This document shows, piece by piece, positions 53,880-62,474 of a DNA stretch of 64,000 nucleotides. This DNA comes from Cohnella sp. GbtcB17 (GTDB lineage Bacteria > Bacillota > Bacilli > Paenibacillales > Paenibacillaceae): assembly GCF_019091135.1 (NCBI RefSeq), contig NZ_JAGXJW010000028.1, forward strand, positions 1-64,000, given 5' to 3'. The notes beneath the pieces were generated by a model. The model searched no databases, had not been told where the DNA came from, and was given only the letters and a program-made list of their open reading frames with translations. Each line of letters begins with the position of its first letter. The stretch's first letter is position 1. Both the position numbers and the translations under genes were made by a program.

Positions 53880-56624
53880 ATGGATCGCAGGCCGCTCGTA
53901 TGCGCAGCGGGGTTCTGGGTCGCGGGCAGCGGCGTCTGGTCGATCAGGCAGGGCATGCCCGCGGTACTCGTCTATATCGGTATTGTCGCGGCGCTGGCAG
54001 CCTTCGTCCTTGCGGGGCGAATTCGGCTTCGTACGGGCGCGTTGTGCGCGCTGGCCTTGCTCCTGTCGACGGGCTTGCGGATATGGAGCGAAGCGGGAAA
54101 CGGCTCCAACCTGACTGCGGCATGGACGGCGCCGGAAGGCAGATCGGCGATCGCGACGGGCCGGCTGCTCGAGCCGGCGGCGATCGACGGCGATATGGTG
54201 ACGTTTCCGATTCGCGCGCGTCTCGTCCGATCGGAGGACGGGGCGGAAGTGAGCATCGACGAGAAGCTGCTGATACGCGTCAGGCTGTCCGCCGAAAACG
54301 AGCTTGCTGTCGCGGCATCCTGGAAGCGCGGCATCGCCGTCGAGGTCGCCGGCGAACTCAAGCTCCCTGCCGACGCGGGCAATTTCGGCGGCTTCGACTA
54401 CAGACGGTATTTGAACCGGCAGAATATCTATTGGACGGTATTCGCCAAAGGCGCCGATGCCGTCTCTTGGCAGCCGGGCGGCTTGTCGTTCAAGGACCGG
54501 GCGCTTGGCTGGTTCGACGAATCCCGGGAGGCGATCGGACGGTTGACGGATCGGTTGTATGGCGACGCGGACGCCGGATATATGAAGGGGCTGGTAGCCG
54601 GCATCGCGGACGACATTGATCCGGAGCAATACGACGACTTTTCCCGGCTCGGGCTAACGCATGTGCTCGCCATATCCGGCCTTCACGTCGCCGTCGTCGT
54701 TTACATTTTATTGATGCTGGGCAAGCTCGTGCGCTGGACCCGGGAGCGAACGCTTGCTTTCGCGGCGTCGGCGATGCCGGTCTACATGCTGCTCACCGGT
54801 GCTTCTCCGTCGGCCGTCCGCGCCTGTCTCATGTCGATGATCGCCCTGTGGCTCGCGCGGCAGGGCAAGCTGAAGGACGGGCTGCACTTGCTTGCCGCGT
54901 CCGCGCTCATCATGGTCGTCTGGCGTCCGGCTGTCGTGGAGGACGTTAGCTTTCAGCTTTCCTTTATCGTGACCGCGGGCCTTTTGCTCTGCGTGCCGGT
55001 CATGACGGAGGTGCTTGCTCTCCGCATCCGCTCGCCGTTCGTCCGTTCTTCGCTCGCGGTCGCTTTGACCGCCCAGCTTTTTTCATTCCCGGTCACTGCT
55101 TTTTATTTTCACCAGCTGCATCTGCTGTCGCTGCTCGCGAACCTCGTGCTCGTGCCCTTTATCAGCTTCGTCGTCATGCCGCTCGGGATGGCGGCGCTGG
55201 CGCTGGGCGCCGTCTGGCTGCCGATCGGCCTCGTTCCCGCCAAGCTTGCGACGCTATGCAACCGCGCGACCTTTGCGGCAACCGAAGGGCTGGGGGCGGT
55301 CAAGGCGCTTTCGACGGTTTGGCAGCAACCCGGCTTGATTTGGGTGCTTGCCTTCTATGCGCTGCTGCTGGCGACGCTGGCCTTCGCCCGCCGCTCGCTC
55401 CGGCAACGCGCCGAGGCTGCAGCGACGTCCGAAGCTGCCGCTGCCCAACTGGCGGCAGCCGATCCGTTCGATCCGGCCGAGCGCGCTGGGCGGATCGCCG
55501 CTTATGCCGAGAGCGAGCAGAAGGGAGGCGACTGGACGGAGCCGCTGCACGCCGGGCGCGGCGGAACGTCCGCCGCCGCAGCTTCGGGCGGCGCCGCTTC
55601 CGACCGGCGCATCGGGCTGCCGGGAGCGCCATCGGCGGCTGCCTGGCAACGGTCGGACATTCGCCCGTCGTTAAGCGCGCAACGTAGTCGACGACTGACC
55701 GCAGCGATCCTTGCGTTTGGCTGGATCGGCATGTTTGTCTGGGAAGCGCCGCCCGTCAAGCTCGATCGAACGGCAGCCGTCTCCTTTCTCGACGTCGGTC
55801 AGGGCGACAGCATTCTGATCACGACCGGAAGCGGCCGCCACGTGCTCGTCGACGCGGGCGGCACGGTCGCGTTCGGCGCGCCGAAGGAGCCGTGGCGTCT
55901 GCGCAAAGACCCTTACGAGGTCGGCCGCAAGACGCTCGTTCCGCTGCTGAAGCAGCGGGGCATCCGACGTTTGGACGCGCTCGTGCTGACGCATCTGGAT
56001 GCGGATCACATCGGCGGCGCGCACGCGATTATCCGAGAGCTGCAGGTCGGGCGCATCTTATTCAACGGAACGATTAAACCGGATGAGGACGTCCTTCGTC
56101 TATATCATGAGGCGCAAGACGCGGGTATTCCGATGTATGCGGTCCAAGCCGGCGCCGCATGGCAGCCGGACGCGTCCACCACGATCGAGGCGCTATATCC
56201 GCCGAGGATGCCGGACGACGATCGGATACCGACGGTCGACGCGCAGAACGACAGGAGCGTCGTGCTGCATCTCGCGATTTACGGCCGCGTGTTCATGCTC
56301 TCCGGCGATCTGGAGGCGGCCGGCGAAGCCGCGGTGCTTGGGGAGCTTCGCCGGCAAGGCGGGGAGGCGCGCGCGGTCGACGTGCTGAAGGCAGGGCATC
56401 ACGGCAGCAAAACGTCGACGACCGCAGCTTGGCTTGCTTGGTGGCAGCCGTCCGAGGTCGTCGTGTCGGCCGGCAAAAACAATTTGTACGGACACCCGCA
56501 CGCCGAGGTCGTCGATCGGATTTTGCGGTCCGGCGCCACGCTCGAGCGGACCGATATCCAGGGCGAGATCGCCTATCGCATCCGGCCGGACGGCCGGCTT
56601 GAGCGGCGCGCGAAGCGTCCCTGA
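53880..56624 (+). CDS. comEC: ComEC/Rec2 DNA uptake channel
   Basis: ComEC forms the membrane channel for single-stranded DNA. The 914-residue protein has N-terminal helices and an OB-like DUF4131 domain (about 20-200). The Competence domain with multiple helices (about 210-510) starts near GLTHVLAISGLHVAVV. A hydrophilic Ala-rich linker (about 505-610) follows, then a C-terminal metallo-beta-lactamase domain with LDVGQGDS and LTHLDADHIGG (near 703). Metal ligands look intact, so the nuclease-like domain may be active. GAGAGGAGGGTG precedes the ATG. Confidence 0.94.
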   Translation: MDRRPLVCAAGFWVAGSGVWSIRQGMPAVLVYIGIVAALAAFVLAGRIRLRTGALCALALLLSTGLRIWSEAGNGSNLTAAWTAPEGRSAIATGRLLEPAAIDGDMVTFPIRARLVRSEDGAEVSIDEKLLIRVRLSAENELAVAASWKRGIAVEVAGELKLPADAGNFGGFDYRRYLNRQNIYWTVFAKGADAVSWQPGGLSFKDRALGWFDESREAIGRLTDRLYGDADAGYMKGLVAGIADDIDPEQYDDFSRLGLTHVLAISGLHVAVVVYILLMLGKLVRWTRERTLAFAASAMPVYMLLTGASPSAVRACLMSMIALWLARQGKLKDGLHLLAASALIMVVWRPAVVEDVSFQLSFIVTAGLLLCVPVMTEVLALRIRSPFVRSSLAVALTAQLFSFPVTAFYFHQLHLLSLLANLVLVPFISFVVMPLGMAALALGAVWLPIGLVPAKLATLCNRATFAATEGLGAVKALSTVWQQPGLIWVLAFYALLLATLAFARRSLRQRAEAAATSEAAAAQLAAADPFDPAERAGRIAAYAESEQKGGDWTEPLHAGRGGTSAAAASGGAASDRRIGLPGAPSAAAWQRSDIRPSLSAQRSRRLTAAILAFGWIGMFVWEAPPVKLDRTAAVSFLDVGQGDSILITTGSGRHVLVDAGGTVAFGAPKEPWRLRKDPYEVGRKTLVPLLKQRGIRRLDALVLTHLDADHIGGAHAIIRELQVGRILFNGTIKPDEDVLRLYHEAQDAGIPMYAVQAGAAWQPDASTTIEALYPPRMPDDDRIPTVDAQNDRSVVLHLAIYGRVFMLSGDLEAAGEAAVLGELRRQGGEARAVDVLKAGHHGSKTSTTAAWLAWWQPSEVVVSAGKNNLYGHPHAEVVDRILRSGATLERTDIQGEIAYRIRPDGRLERRAKRP

Positions 56625-56734
56625 GGACAAAATGCGCCGCGTATGATAGACTGGAACGGGACTTATTTCACAACTTTTCGGCTGCCCGCCGAGTATATAG
56701 AGCAATACCGAATTTTGGGACACATACGTTTTCG

Positions 56735-56760
56735 AAGGGCGTTCACGCCTTTCTTTTTTT
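56735..56760 (+). terminator. Intrinsic terminator after comEC
   Basis: AAGGGCG - TTCA - CGCCTTT with a TTTTTTT run, about 110 bases beyond the comEC stop. Confidence 0.7.
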
Positions 56761-56784
56761 GTGAAATTATACCTAGCGTTTTTT

Positions 56785-56812
56785 GCAACCTTTTGGCGCG
56801 CGCTTGCGTCAG
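56785..56812 (+). promoter_or_regulatory. ECF-type sigma promoter, probably autoregulatory
   Basis: GCAACC and CGTC with exactly 16 bases between AACC (56787-56790) and CGTC (56807-56810), the hallmark spacing of extracytoplasmic-function sigma promoters (AAC-N16-CGTC). It lies 30 bases ahead of the sigma factor start codon. Confidence 0.75.
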
Positions 56813-56840
56813 AGGGGATGCGAGAGAAGGAGGATCTCCC

Positions 56841-57389
56841 GTGGTGGAGCCGGAATTGATCAGAGCTGCGCAGGCCGGCGATCGGGAAGCGCTCGTCGCG
56901 CTGCTTCGCGAGATCGAACACCAGGTTTACCGTACGGCCTATTATTTGCTTAACCACGAGCAGGATGCGATGGACGCCGCGCAGGAAGCATTGATTCGGG
57001 TATACACGAAGATCAATTCCTACGAAGAAAAGGCGCAATTCCGCACGTGGGTTCAGCGCATCGTCACGAACATATGCATCGACAAGTTTCGTCGCAAACG
57101 TCCTTCCGTTTCGATCGACGAACATGAACTGGTATTTCAGGCAAACGAAGACGTCGAGGCCGAGGTGATGAGCGGCTACGCTTCCGAAGATATTCGCGAA
57201 GCGATCGGCAAGCTTCCGGAGCACCACCGCACCGTGGTCGTGCTTCGTTATCTGCAGGATTTTTCTTATAACGAAATCGCCGATTCGCTCAACTTGCCGC
57301 TTAATACGGTCAAGTCTTACTTATTCCGCGCCCGGCAACAACTGCAGACATTGCTTCATGACTATCGCAAAGGGGGTGTCCGGGGATGA
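56841..57389 (+). CDS. ECF-type RNA polymerase sigma factor
   Basis: A 182-residue sigma-70 group 4 factor. Region 2 contains AYYLLNHEQDAMDAAQEALI and FRTWVQRIVTNICIDKFRR; region 4 is LPEHHRTVVVLRYLQDFSYN followed by EIADSLNLPLNTVKSYLFRA. Region 3 is absent. AAGGAGG precedes a GTG start at 56841 (a second GTG follows at 56844). It is close to SigW/SigV-type factors, but a one-to-one orthologue cannot be named. It overlaps the downstream anti-sigma gene by four bases and likely drives its own promoter. Confidence 0.9.
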   Translation: MVEPELIRAAQAGDREALVALLREIEHQVYRTAYYLLNHEQDAMDAAQEALIRVYTKINSYEEKAQFRTWVQRIVTNICIDKFRRKRPSVSIDEHELVFQANEDVEAEVMSGYASEDIREAIGKLPEHHRTVVVLRYLQDFSYNEIADSLNLPLNTVKSYLFRARQQLQTLLHDYRKGGVRG

Positions 57390-58561
57390 ACCGCGAAGAG
57401 GGGATGGAGCTTGTGCAGCGTTCGATCGACGGCGATCTGAACGAGGAAGAGTCGTCGCGCTTGCAAATGTACCTGCAGAACTATCCGGAGTGCGCCGCGC
57501 TCCTCGAACGGCTGACGCGGCTGTCCGAGGAACTGACACAGCTGCCGCATGTCACTCCCAAATACAGCCTGGTCGACGCGATCCTGCCCCAGCTGGAGCG
57601 CCTCGTGCCGGATCCGGCACCGGACGCCGAGGAAGCGCCGGCCGCCGAAGCCGCATACGAGCCGCGCTCCCGCAGGACGGGCAGCCGCAAGTCCGTCTAC
57701 CGCGGCCTGGCCGCGGTTGTCGCGGCCGGCGTAGTGGCGGGCGTCTTGCTGATCGCCCAGCCGTTCTCGCTGCAGTCGGATCAGCAAAAGGCGGCCCTGC
57801 AGCAGGAGTCGGCGGCCGGTTCCGCGACGGATGAGGCCCCGTCCAGCATGCTGCGCAAAAGCGTAATGAACGACAAAGCCGTGCCGGAAATGGCCGACGA
57901 CGGCGCAAGCGCCTCCAGCGAACAGAGCCAAAGTTCGAACTCGGTCGAGGGCTCGGCGGACGATAGCAACGCGTCCGTCAGCGGCACGAATATGCACGGA
58001 TCCGCCGGCGGCGGCGAGTCCGGTACTTCGGACGGTTCAGCCGGCGCCGTGCCGACGGCCAAGATCAAGACGCAGACGCCTGACGCGAATCAGGACGTCG
58101 CGCCGCCCGTTGCGAGCGGAGACGACGTGCCGATCGGAGACGAACAGCTAGGCCTTGCACCCTCGCCTTCGGCTTCGGCTGCCGCGTCGGCAGACGTAAT
58201 GGACAAGTCGGATAAAATTACGCGCAATGCGGAAGGCGCAGCATCCGACGCGCCTCCCGCTACGGAAGCGCCCTCGCTTGCCGCCGTGCCGAACGTCACC
58301 TTTTCGGCAGCGGAACAGTCCCTGCCTTCATGGGCATCGCCCGAGGGCAAGCTGACGGCGGTTGCGTATCAGGGCGGCCTGCGGATCGTCAAGACCGACG
58401 GTTCCGGGACGATTTTCGAGAGCGACAAGCGCGACGGCACGGTGTCCGACGTCTCCTGGGGGCAGGACGGACAGGATTTGTATTATACCTGGACGGACGC
58501 CTCCGGCAAGGCGACGGACCTGTGGTGGAACGCCAAAGAAAATCGCGAGCAGGCGCGCTGA
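57386..58561 (+). CDS. Membrane anti-sigma factor with large extracytoplasmic domain
   Basis: The 391-residue protein has a cytoplasmic N-terminal domain (1-100) starting MNREEGMELVQRSIDGDL, one membrane helix at about 107-127, and an extracytoplasmic Ser/Ala/Gly/Asp-rich linker (about 130-310). A short beta-rich end (SPEGKLTAVAYQGGLRIVK, GQDGQDLYYTW) resembles a TolB-type blade. The N-terminal fold has the zf-HC2 pattern, but only C36 of the His-Cys-Cys ligands is present, so zinc binding is unlikely. It overlaps the sigma gene by four bases, the usual layout for a sigma/anti-sigma pair. Confidence 0.82.
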   Translation: MNREEGMELVQRSIDGDLNEEESSRLQMYLQNYPECAALLERLTRLSEELTQLPHVTPKYSLVDAILPQLERLVPDPAPDAEEAPAAEAAYEPRSRRTGSRKSVYRGLAAVVAAGVVAGVLLIAQPFSLQSDQQKAALQQESAAGSATDEAPSSMLRKSVMNDKAVPEMADDGASASSEQSQSSNSVEGSADDSNASVSGTNMHGSAGGGESGTSDGSAGAVPTAKIKTQTPDANQDVAPPVASGDDVPIGDEQLGLAPSPSASAAASADVMDKSDKITRNAEGAASDAPPATEAPSLAAVPNVTFSAAEQSLPSWASPEGKLTAVAYQGGLRIVKTDGSGTIFESDKRDGTVSDVSWGQDGQDLYYTWTDASGKATDLWWNAKENREQAR

Positions 58562-58697
58562 ACGGTCGTCACCAATCGAGCCGCTGCCGCGTATAGTGGG
58601 ATTATAAAAGCCGCCGCGCCCCCTGGAGGCGCAGTCACGATCGTTCGCGCAGGCACCATGGGCTTGCACGTCGAACGTTGACATAGATTCCAAGGAC

Positions 58698-58738
58698 AAA
58701 GAGATCGCGCCTGCCGTTAACGGGTGCGGTCTCTTTGC
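58698..58738 (+). terminator. Hairpin between the anti-sigma gene and holA
   Basis: AAAGAGATCGC and GCGGTCTCTTT form a stem with one G.U pair around an inner CTGCCGTTAACGGGT. It lacks a true T-run beyond TTT. Confidence 0.5.
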
Positions 58739-58764
58739 TGTATAATGGGTGCGAGGTGGTCGGA

Positions 58765-59802
58765 ATGGAATCGAGACAAGCTTTTAAGGAAATTCGGGAC
58801 GGACAGATTCGTCCCGTGTACATATGCTACGGCACGGAGAGCTACCGCATGAACGAGTTCGCGGAGCGGCTCGCAGCCGCAGTCGCCGAGCCCGAGCATC
58901 GCGACATGGCGATCGTGCGCTTCGATACGGCGGAGCATTCGCTCGACGTCATTTTGGAAGAGGCGGAAACGATGCCGTTTCTCGTGCCGAGCAAGCTGGT
59001 GCTGGTGCGGGACAGCGTCGTATTCGGCTCGGCCAAGGAGTCCGCGAAGACGGAGCATCGGCCCGAGCGGCTGCTCTCGTATATGCGCCAGCCGTTCGAG
59101 ACGACGGTGCTCGTCTTTTTCGTGCCGCACGACAAGCTCGACGAGCGCAAGAAGACGTCGAAGTCGGCCAAGCAGGAAGGCATCGCCGTTAATTTTGCGC
59201 CGCTCGGTCCGGACGAGCTGCTCCAGTGGATCTCGGGCCGCGCGGCCAAGCAGGGCCGTACGATGGATCGTGCCGCAGCGGAGGAGCTGATTCGCCGCGC
59301 GGGCACGGAGATGGGCGCGCTGTCCGCAGAGACGGACAAGCTGTGTCTGCATGCGGGCGGAGGCGGCACGGTGACGGCAGCCGCCGTCGCCGAGCTCGTG
59401 CCGGCCGGCGTCGAGCAGAGCGTGTTCAAGCTGACGGAGGAGATCGCGTCGCTGCGGACCGACAAAGCGATCGCGTTGTATCATGATCTGCTCAGGCGCC
59501 GCGAGGAGCCGATCAAGCTGACCGCGCTGCTCGTCAGGCAGTTCCGCAGCATGCTGTACGTGAAGGAGCTGGGCAAGCAAGGCTATTCGCCCCAGCAGAT
59601 GGCGGGCCAGCTTGGCATGCACCCCTACGGGGTCAAGGTAACGGCGGATCAGGCCAAGGCGTTCACCATCGAGCGGCTGACCGCGCTCCTCGGCGGCCTC
59701 GCCGAGCTTGACTACGAGATGAAGACAGGTCGCGTGGATAAGACGCTCGGTCTGGAGCTTTGGCTGCTGCGGACAGGCTCCGGAGCGGGGATGAAGGTAT
59801 AG
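58765..59802 (+). CDS. holA: DNA polymerase III delta subunit
   Basis: HolA opens the beta clamp for loading at replication. The 345-residue protein begins MESRQAFKEIRDGQIRPVYI, with CYGTESYRMNE at the degenerate P-loop and the clamp-contact region EAETMPFLVPSKLVLVRD. The C-terminal helical collar contains LLVRQFRSMLYVKELG and LAELDYEMKTGRVD. The ATG at 58765 follows GAGGTGG. In Bacillus, yqeN/holA also follows comEC, matching this order apart from the inserted sigma pair. Confidence 0.94.
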   Translation: MESRQAFKEIRDGQIRPVYICYGTESYRMNEFAERLAAAVAEPEHRDMAIVRFDTAEHSLDVILEEAETMPFLVPSKLVLVRDSVVFGSAKESAKTEHRPERLLSYMRQPFETTVLVFFVPHDKLDERKKTSKSAKQEGIAVNFAPLGPDELLQWISGRAAKQGRTMDRAAAEELIRRAGTEMGALSAETDKLCLHAGGGGTVTAAAVAELVPAGVEQSVFKLTEEIASLRTDKAIALYHDLLRRREEPIKLTALLVRQFRSMLYVKELGKQGYSPQQMAGQLGMHPYGVKVTADQAKAFTIERLTALLGGLAELDYEMKTGRVDKTLGLELWLLRTGSGAGMKV

Positions 59803-59817
59803 CTCGCCCGCAAAATA

Positions 59818-59862
59818 AAAAGCGAACGCGCCGCGCCGACGACTTCGGCACGGCGCATCGCT
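59818..59862 (-). terminator. Terminator of etfA, shared with holA
   Basis: On the minus strand AGCGATGCGCCG and CGGCGCGTTCGCT form a stem with a two-base bulge, followed by TTTTTATTTT directly after the etfA stop. Confidence 0.7.
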
Positions 59863-60846
59863 TCATCCGGCGATCGCCTCGCGCAGCGCCTCCGTAAGCA
59901 GCGGCACGACTTCGAACAGATCGCCGACGATGCCGTAGTCCGCGACGCCAAAGATCGGCGCTTCCGGATCTTTGTTGATCGCTACGATGATGCGCGAGCC
60001 GCTCATGCCGGCCAGATGCTGGATCGCGCCGCTGATCCCGCAGGCGATGTAGATCTCGGGCGTGACGACTTTGCCCGTCTGGCCGATTTGCAGGCCGTAG
60101 TCGCAATAGCCGGCATCGCAGGCGCCGCGCGACGCCCCGACGGCGCCGCCCAGCAGCTCCGCCAGCTCTTCGAGCGGCCGGAAGCCTTCCGCGCTTTTTA
60201 CGCCGCGCCCGCCCGCGACGACGATGGCCGCCTCCGTCAGATCGATCCTGCCCGCGGTTTTGCGGACGATATCCCTGACGACGGTGCGCAGATCCGCCGC
60301 GGGCGCCGCCGTCCGCTTAACGATAGTTGCGGCTTCGCCGCCCAATCGCGGCTCGGCCGCAGGCATATTGTTGGGCCGGATCGTCACCACCTGCGGATAA
60401 GCGGCAAACGTCCTGCGCTCGATCGCCTTCCCTGCATATATGGGACGCACGAACCGCGTCTCGTCGACGTCCCGTTCGATCGCGGTCACGTCCGAGATTT
60501 GACCCGCGGACAATTTGGCCGCAAGCGCAGGCGCCAGGTCGCGCCCCAGCGCCGTATGCCCGAGGAACAGGCCGTCCGGCCGCAGCGAGTCGAGCAGCGG
60601 AACGAGCGCCCGGACGTACGCTTCCGGATTATAGTGCCGCAGCGCCTCGCCCTCGATCGCATGCACCTGCGCGAGCGGGTAGACGGTCAGCTCCTCAGCC
60701 AGACCGTCCAAGCTTTCGCCCAGCAGTGCGGCATGGACGGCGTCTCCTGCGTCCGCGACGGCCGCAGCCGCCCGGAGCGCTTCCAGCGTCACGCGGCGAA
60801 GCTTGCCGTCCCGGTGCTCCGCCACGATCAAATACGTTTTGCTCAT
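59863..60846 (-). CDS. etfA: Electron transfer flavoprotein alpha subunit
   Basis: EtfA carries the FAD that accepts electrons from acyl-CoA dehydrogenases. The 327-residue protein has an N-terminal domain ([20 protein letters not shown]) and the FAD domain with [31 protein letters not shown] and [10 protein letters not shown]. It is the last gene of a fadR-etfB-etfA operon, 41 bases after etfB. Confidence 0.96.
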   Translation of the reverse strand: MSKTYLIVAEHRDGKLRRVTLEALRAAAAVADAGDAVHAALLGESLDGLAEELTVYPLAQVHAIEGEALRHYNPEAYVRALVPLLDSLRPDGLFLGHTALGRDLAPALAAKLSAGQISDVTAIERDVDETRFVRPIYAGKAIERRTFAAYPQVVTIRPNNMPAAEPRLGGEAATIVKRTAAPAADLRTVVRDIVRKTAGRIDLTEAAIVVAGGRGVKSAEGFRPLEELAELLGGAVGASRGACDAGYCDYGLQIGQTGKVVTPEIYIACGISGAIQHLAGMSGSRIIVAINKDPEAPIFGVADYGIVGDLFEVVPLLTEALREAIAG

Positions 60847-60887
60847 CCCGTTTTTCCTCCTTCATGGCGATGGCGGATCGAAAAGCG

Positions 60888-61655
60888 TCATCTCGTTTGG
60901 AGCCCGGCGCGCAGCAAACCGGCGAGCGCTTCCGCCTGTACCCGCGGGTCCCCCTGCAGCAGCTGCCCGGCTTGCCGACCTTGCGGCAGCGACAACGAGA
61001 CGCGGGCGGTTCTCGCCGCATCGTGCCATCCCGCCATGCCCAGATCGTCCGCTGTCAGCGACTTGAAGGGCTTTTTTTTCGCCTTCATGATGCCGGGCAG
61101 CGACGGATAACGCGGCTCGTTTAACCCTTGCTGCGCCGTGAACAACGCCGGCAAGCGGACTTCGATCCGCTCGACGTCCCCCTCGGCATCCCGCTCGACG
61201 CTTGCCGTCCCGCCGTTCACCGTCAGCTTCGTGACCGAAGTGACGTACGGCAGACCGAGCGCGCACGCGACGCGGACGGCGACCTGGCCGCCGCCGGTGT
61301 CGACGGAGAAGCTGCCGCCGAGCACGAGATCGCAGCGTAGCTGCCGCAAGGCGGCGGCGATCGCCTCGGCGCATGCGAATTCGTCCTGCGGGATGCCGGC
61401 ATCGTCGATCCAGATCGCCTCGTCCGCCCCCATCGCAAGCGCCGTGCGCAGCGCTTCGGCGACTCTGGCCGGACCGAGCGAGAGCGCCGTCACCTGCCCG
61501 CCATGGGTCTCTTTGAGCCGGATCGCCTCCTCGACTGCATATTCGTCGTATGGATTAATGACGAATTTCACGCCTTCCTCGACTACCAGACCGCCCTGCA
61601 AGACAATTTTTTCCTCGGTATCGAACGTTTGCTTCAGCAGTACCGCGATATGCAT
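60888..61655 (-). CDS. etfB: Electron transfer flavoprotein beta subunit
   Basis: EtfB partners EtfA and binds AMP. The 255-residue protein begins MHIAVLLKQTFDTEEKIVL, with VINPYDEYAVEEAIRLKE, SVDTGGGQVAVRVA at the nucleotide site, and the C-terminal LPGIMKAKKKPFKSLT recognition segment. A ribosome binding site (GAGAGGAGC) precedes the ATG. It is downstream of fadR and upstream of etfA. Confidence 0.96.
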   Translation of the reverse strand: MHIAVLLKQTFDTEEKIVLQGGLVVEEGVKFVINPYDEYAVEEAIRLKETHGGQVTALSLGPARVAEALRTALAMGADEAIWIDDAGIPQDEFACAEAIAAALRQLRCDLVLGGSFSVDTGGGQVAVRVACALGLPYVTSVTKLTVNGGTASVERDAEGDVERIEVRLPALFTAQQGLNEPRYPSLPGIMKAKKKPFKSLTADDLGMAGWHDAARTARVSLSLPQGRQAGQLLQGDPRVQAEALAGLLRAGLQTR

Positions 61656-61721
61656 CGGACATGCTCCTCTCGAAAAGGGATGACCCTACTGATTGTCTAA
61701 AGCCCATTGCGCATCACCCGC

Positions 61722-62306
61722 TCAGGCCCTCAGCGCGCGCAGAAAAAAATCGACCGTGCCGTCGACCTGCGCCGCCAGCGAATACTTGCGATCCGACAGC
61801 AGCCAGGACGACACCGCCTCGTCCATCGCGCCGAAGATCAGCTGGCGCGTCAGCTTCACGTCGAGCTCCGGCCTGAACGCACCGGACGCAATGCCTTGGA
61901 CGAGCACGCTCTCAATGAGGAGCAGGTAAGGCTTCAGTGTCTTGCCGATCTCTTTGCGCAGCTCGATCGCGCTCTGCCGCAGCTCGATCTGCGTGACATG
62001 CGCGAGCAGGGGGTGTCGCTCGAGCTCGGCGAAGTGAAGCTCGCACAAGATGCGCAGCGCCTCCTCGGCCGTCTTCGACGCGCGTACGGATGCTTCGAAC
62101 TTGCCGATCAGTCCGCCGAGCCGTTCCCGGAACAACGAAACGAGGATATCCTCCTTGTTTTTGAAATATAAATAGATCGTACCGTCAGCGACCCCGGCTT
62201 CCTTCGCGATCCGCGAGATTTGCGATCCGCGATACCCGTGCTCGGCGAATACCTTCACGGCCGCGTCCAAAATCCCTTCAAACTTATGCAGCCTGCCGAC
62301 CGTCAT
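61722..62306 (-). CDS. fadR: TetR-family fatty-acid degradation regulator FadR
   Basis: A 194-residue TetR-type regulator starting MTVGRLHKFEGILDAAVKVF, with the helix-turn-helix region SQISRIAKEAGVADGTIYLY. In Bacillus, FadR (YsiA) represses beta-oxidation genes, including etfB, etfA and fadF, and is released by long-chain acyl-CoA. The neighbouring genes here are exactly those targets, and a near-consensus FadR operator lies just upstream. The ATG at 62306 follows GGGAGGCGGG; a longer frame reads back through the operator. The adjacent acyl-CoA ligase and enoyl-CoA hydratase genes of Bacillus are absent here. Confidence 0.9.
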   Translation of the reverse strand: MTVGRLHKFEGILDAAVKVFAEHGYRGSQISRIAKEAGVADGTIYLYFKNKEDILVSLFRERLGGLIGKFEASVRASKTAEEALRILCELHFAELERHPLLAHVTQIELRQSAIELRKEIGKTLKPYLLLIESVLVQGIASGAFRPELDVKLTRQLIFGAMDEAVSSWLLSDRKYSLAAQVDGTVDFFLRALRA

Positions 62307-62339
62307 GCGCCCGCCTCCCGAACAAGTGCGTCTAAAAAT

Positions 62340-62357
62340 GAAATGAATACTCATTCA
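62340..62357. promoter_or_regulatory. FadR operator between fadR and fadF
   Basis: GAAATGAATACTCATTCA agrees with the Bacillus FadR consensus TGAATGAMTANTCATTCA at 16 of 18 positions, counted by eye. It lies between divergent fadR-etfB-etfA and fadF and could control both. Confidence 0.85.
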
Positions 62358-62474
62358 TTTCTAGATCTATATTTAAGAGCCGGCGAAAAATGAACCGGGA
62401 TCTTCGCCGCCGCCCGACACTGGCGGGTACGCATGCAGGGAGCTACTCGGAAGGAGGAAGGAGGGAGGAGGCTT

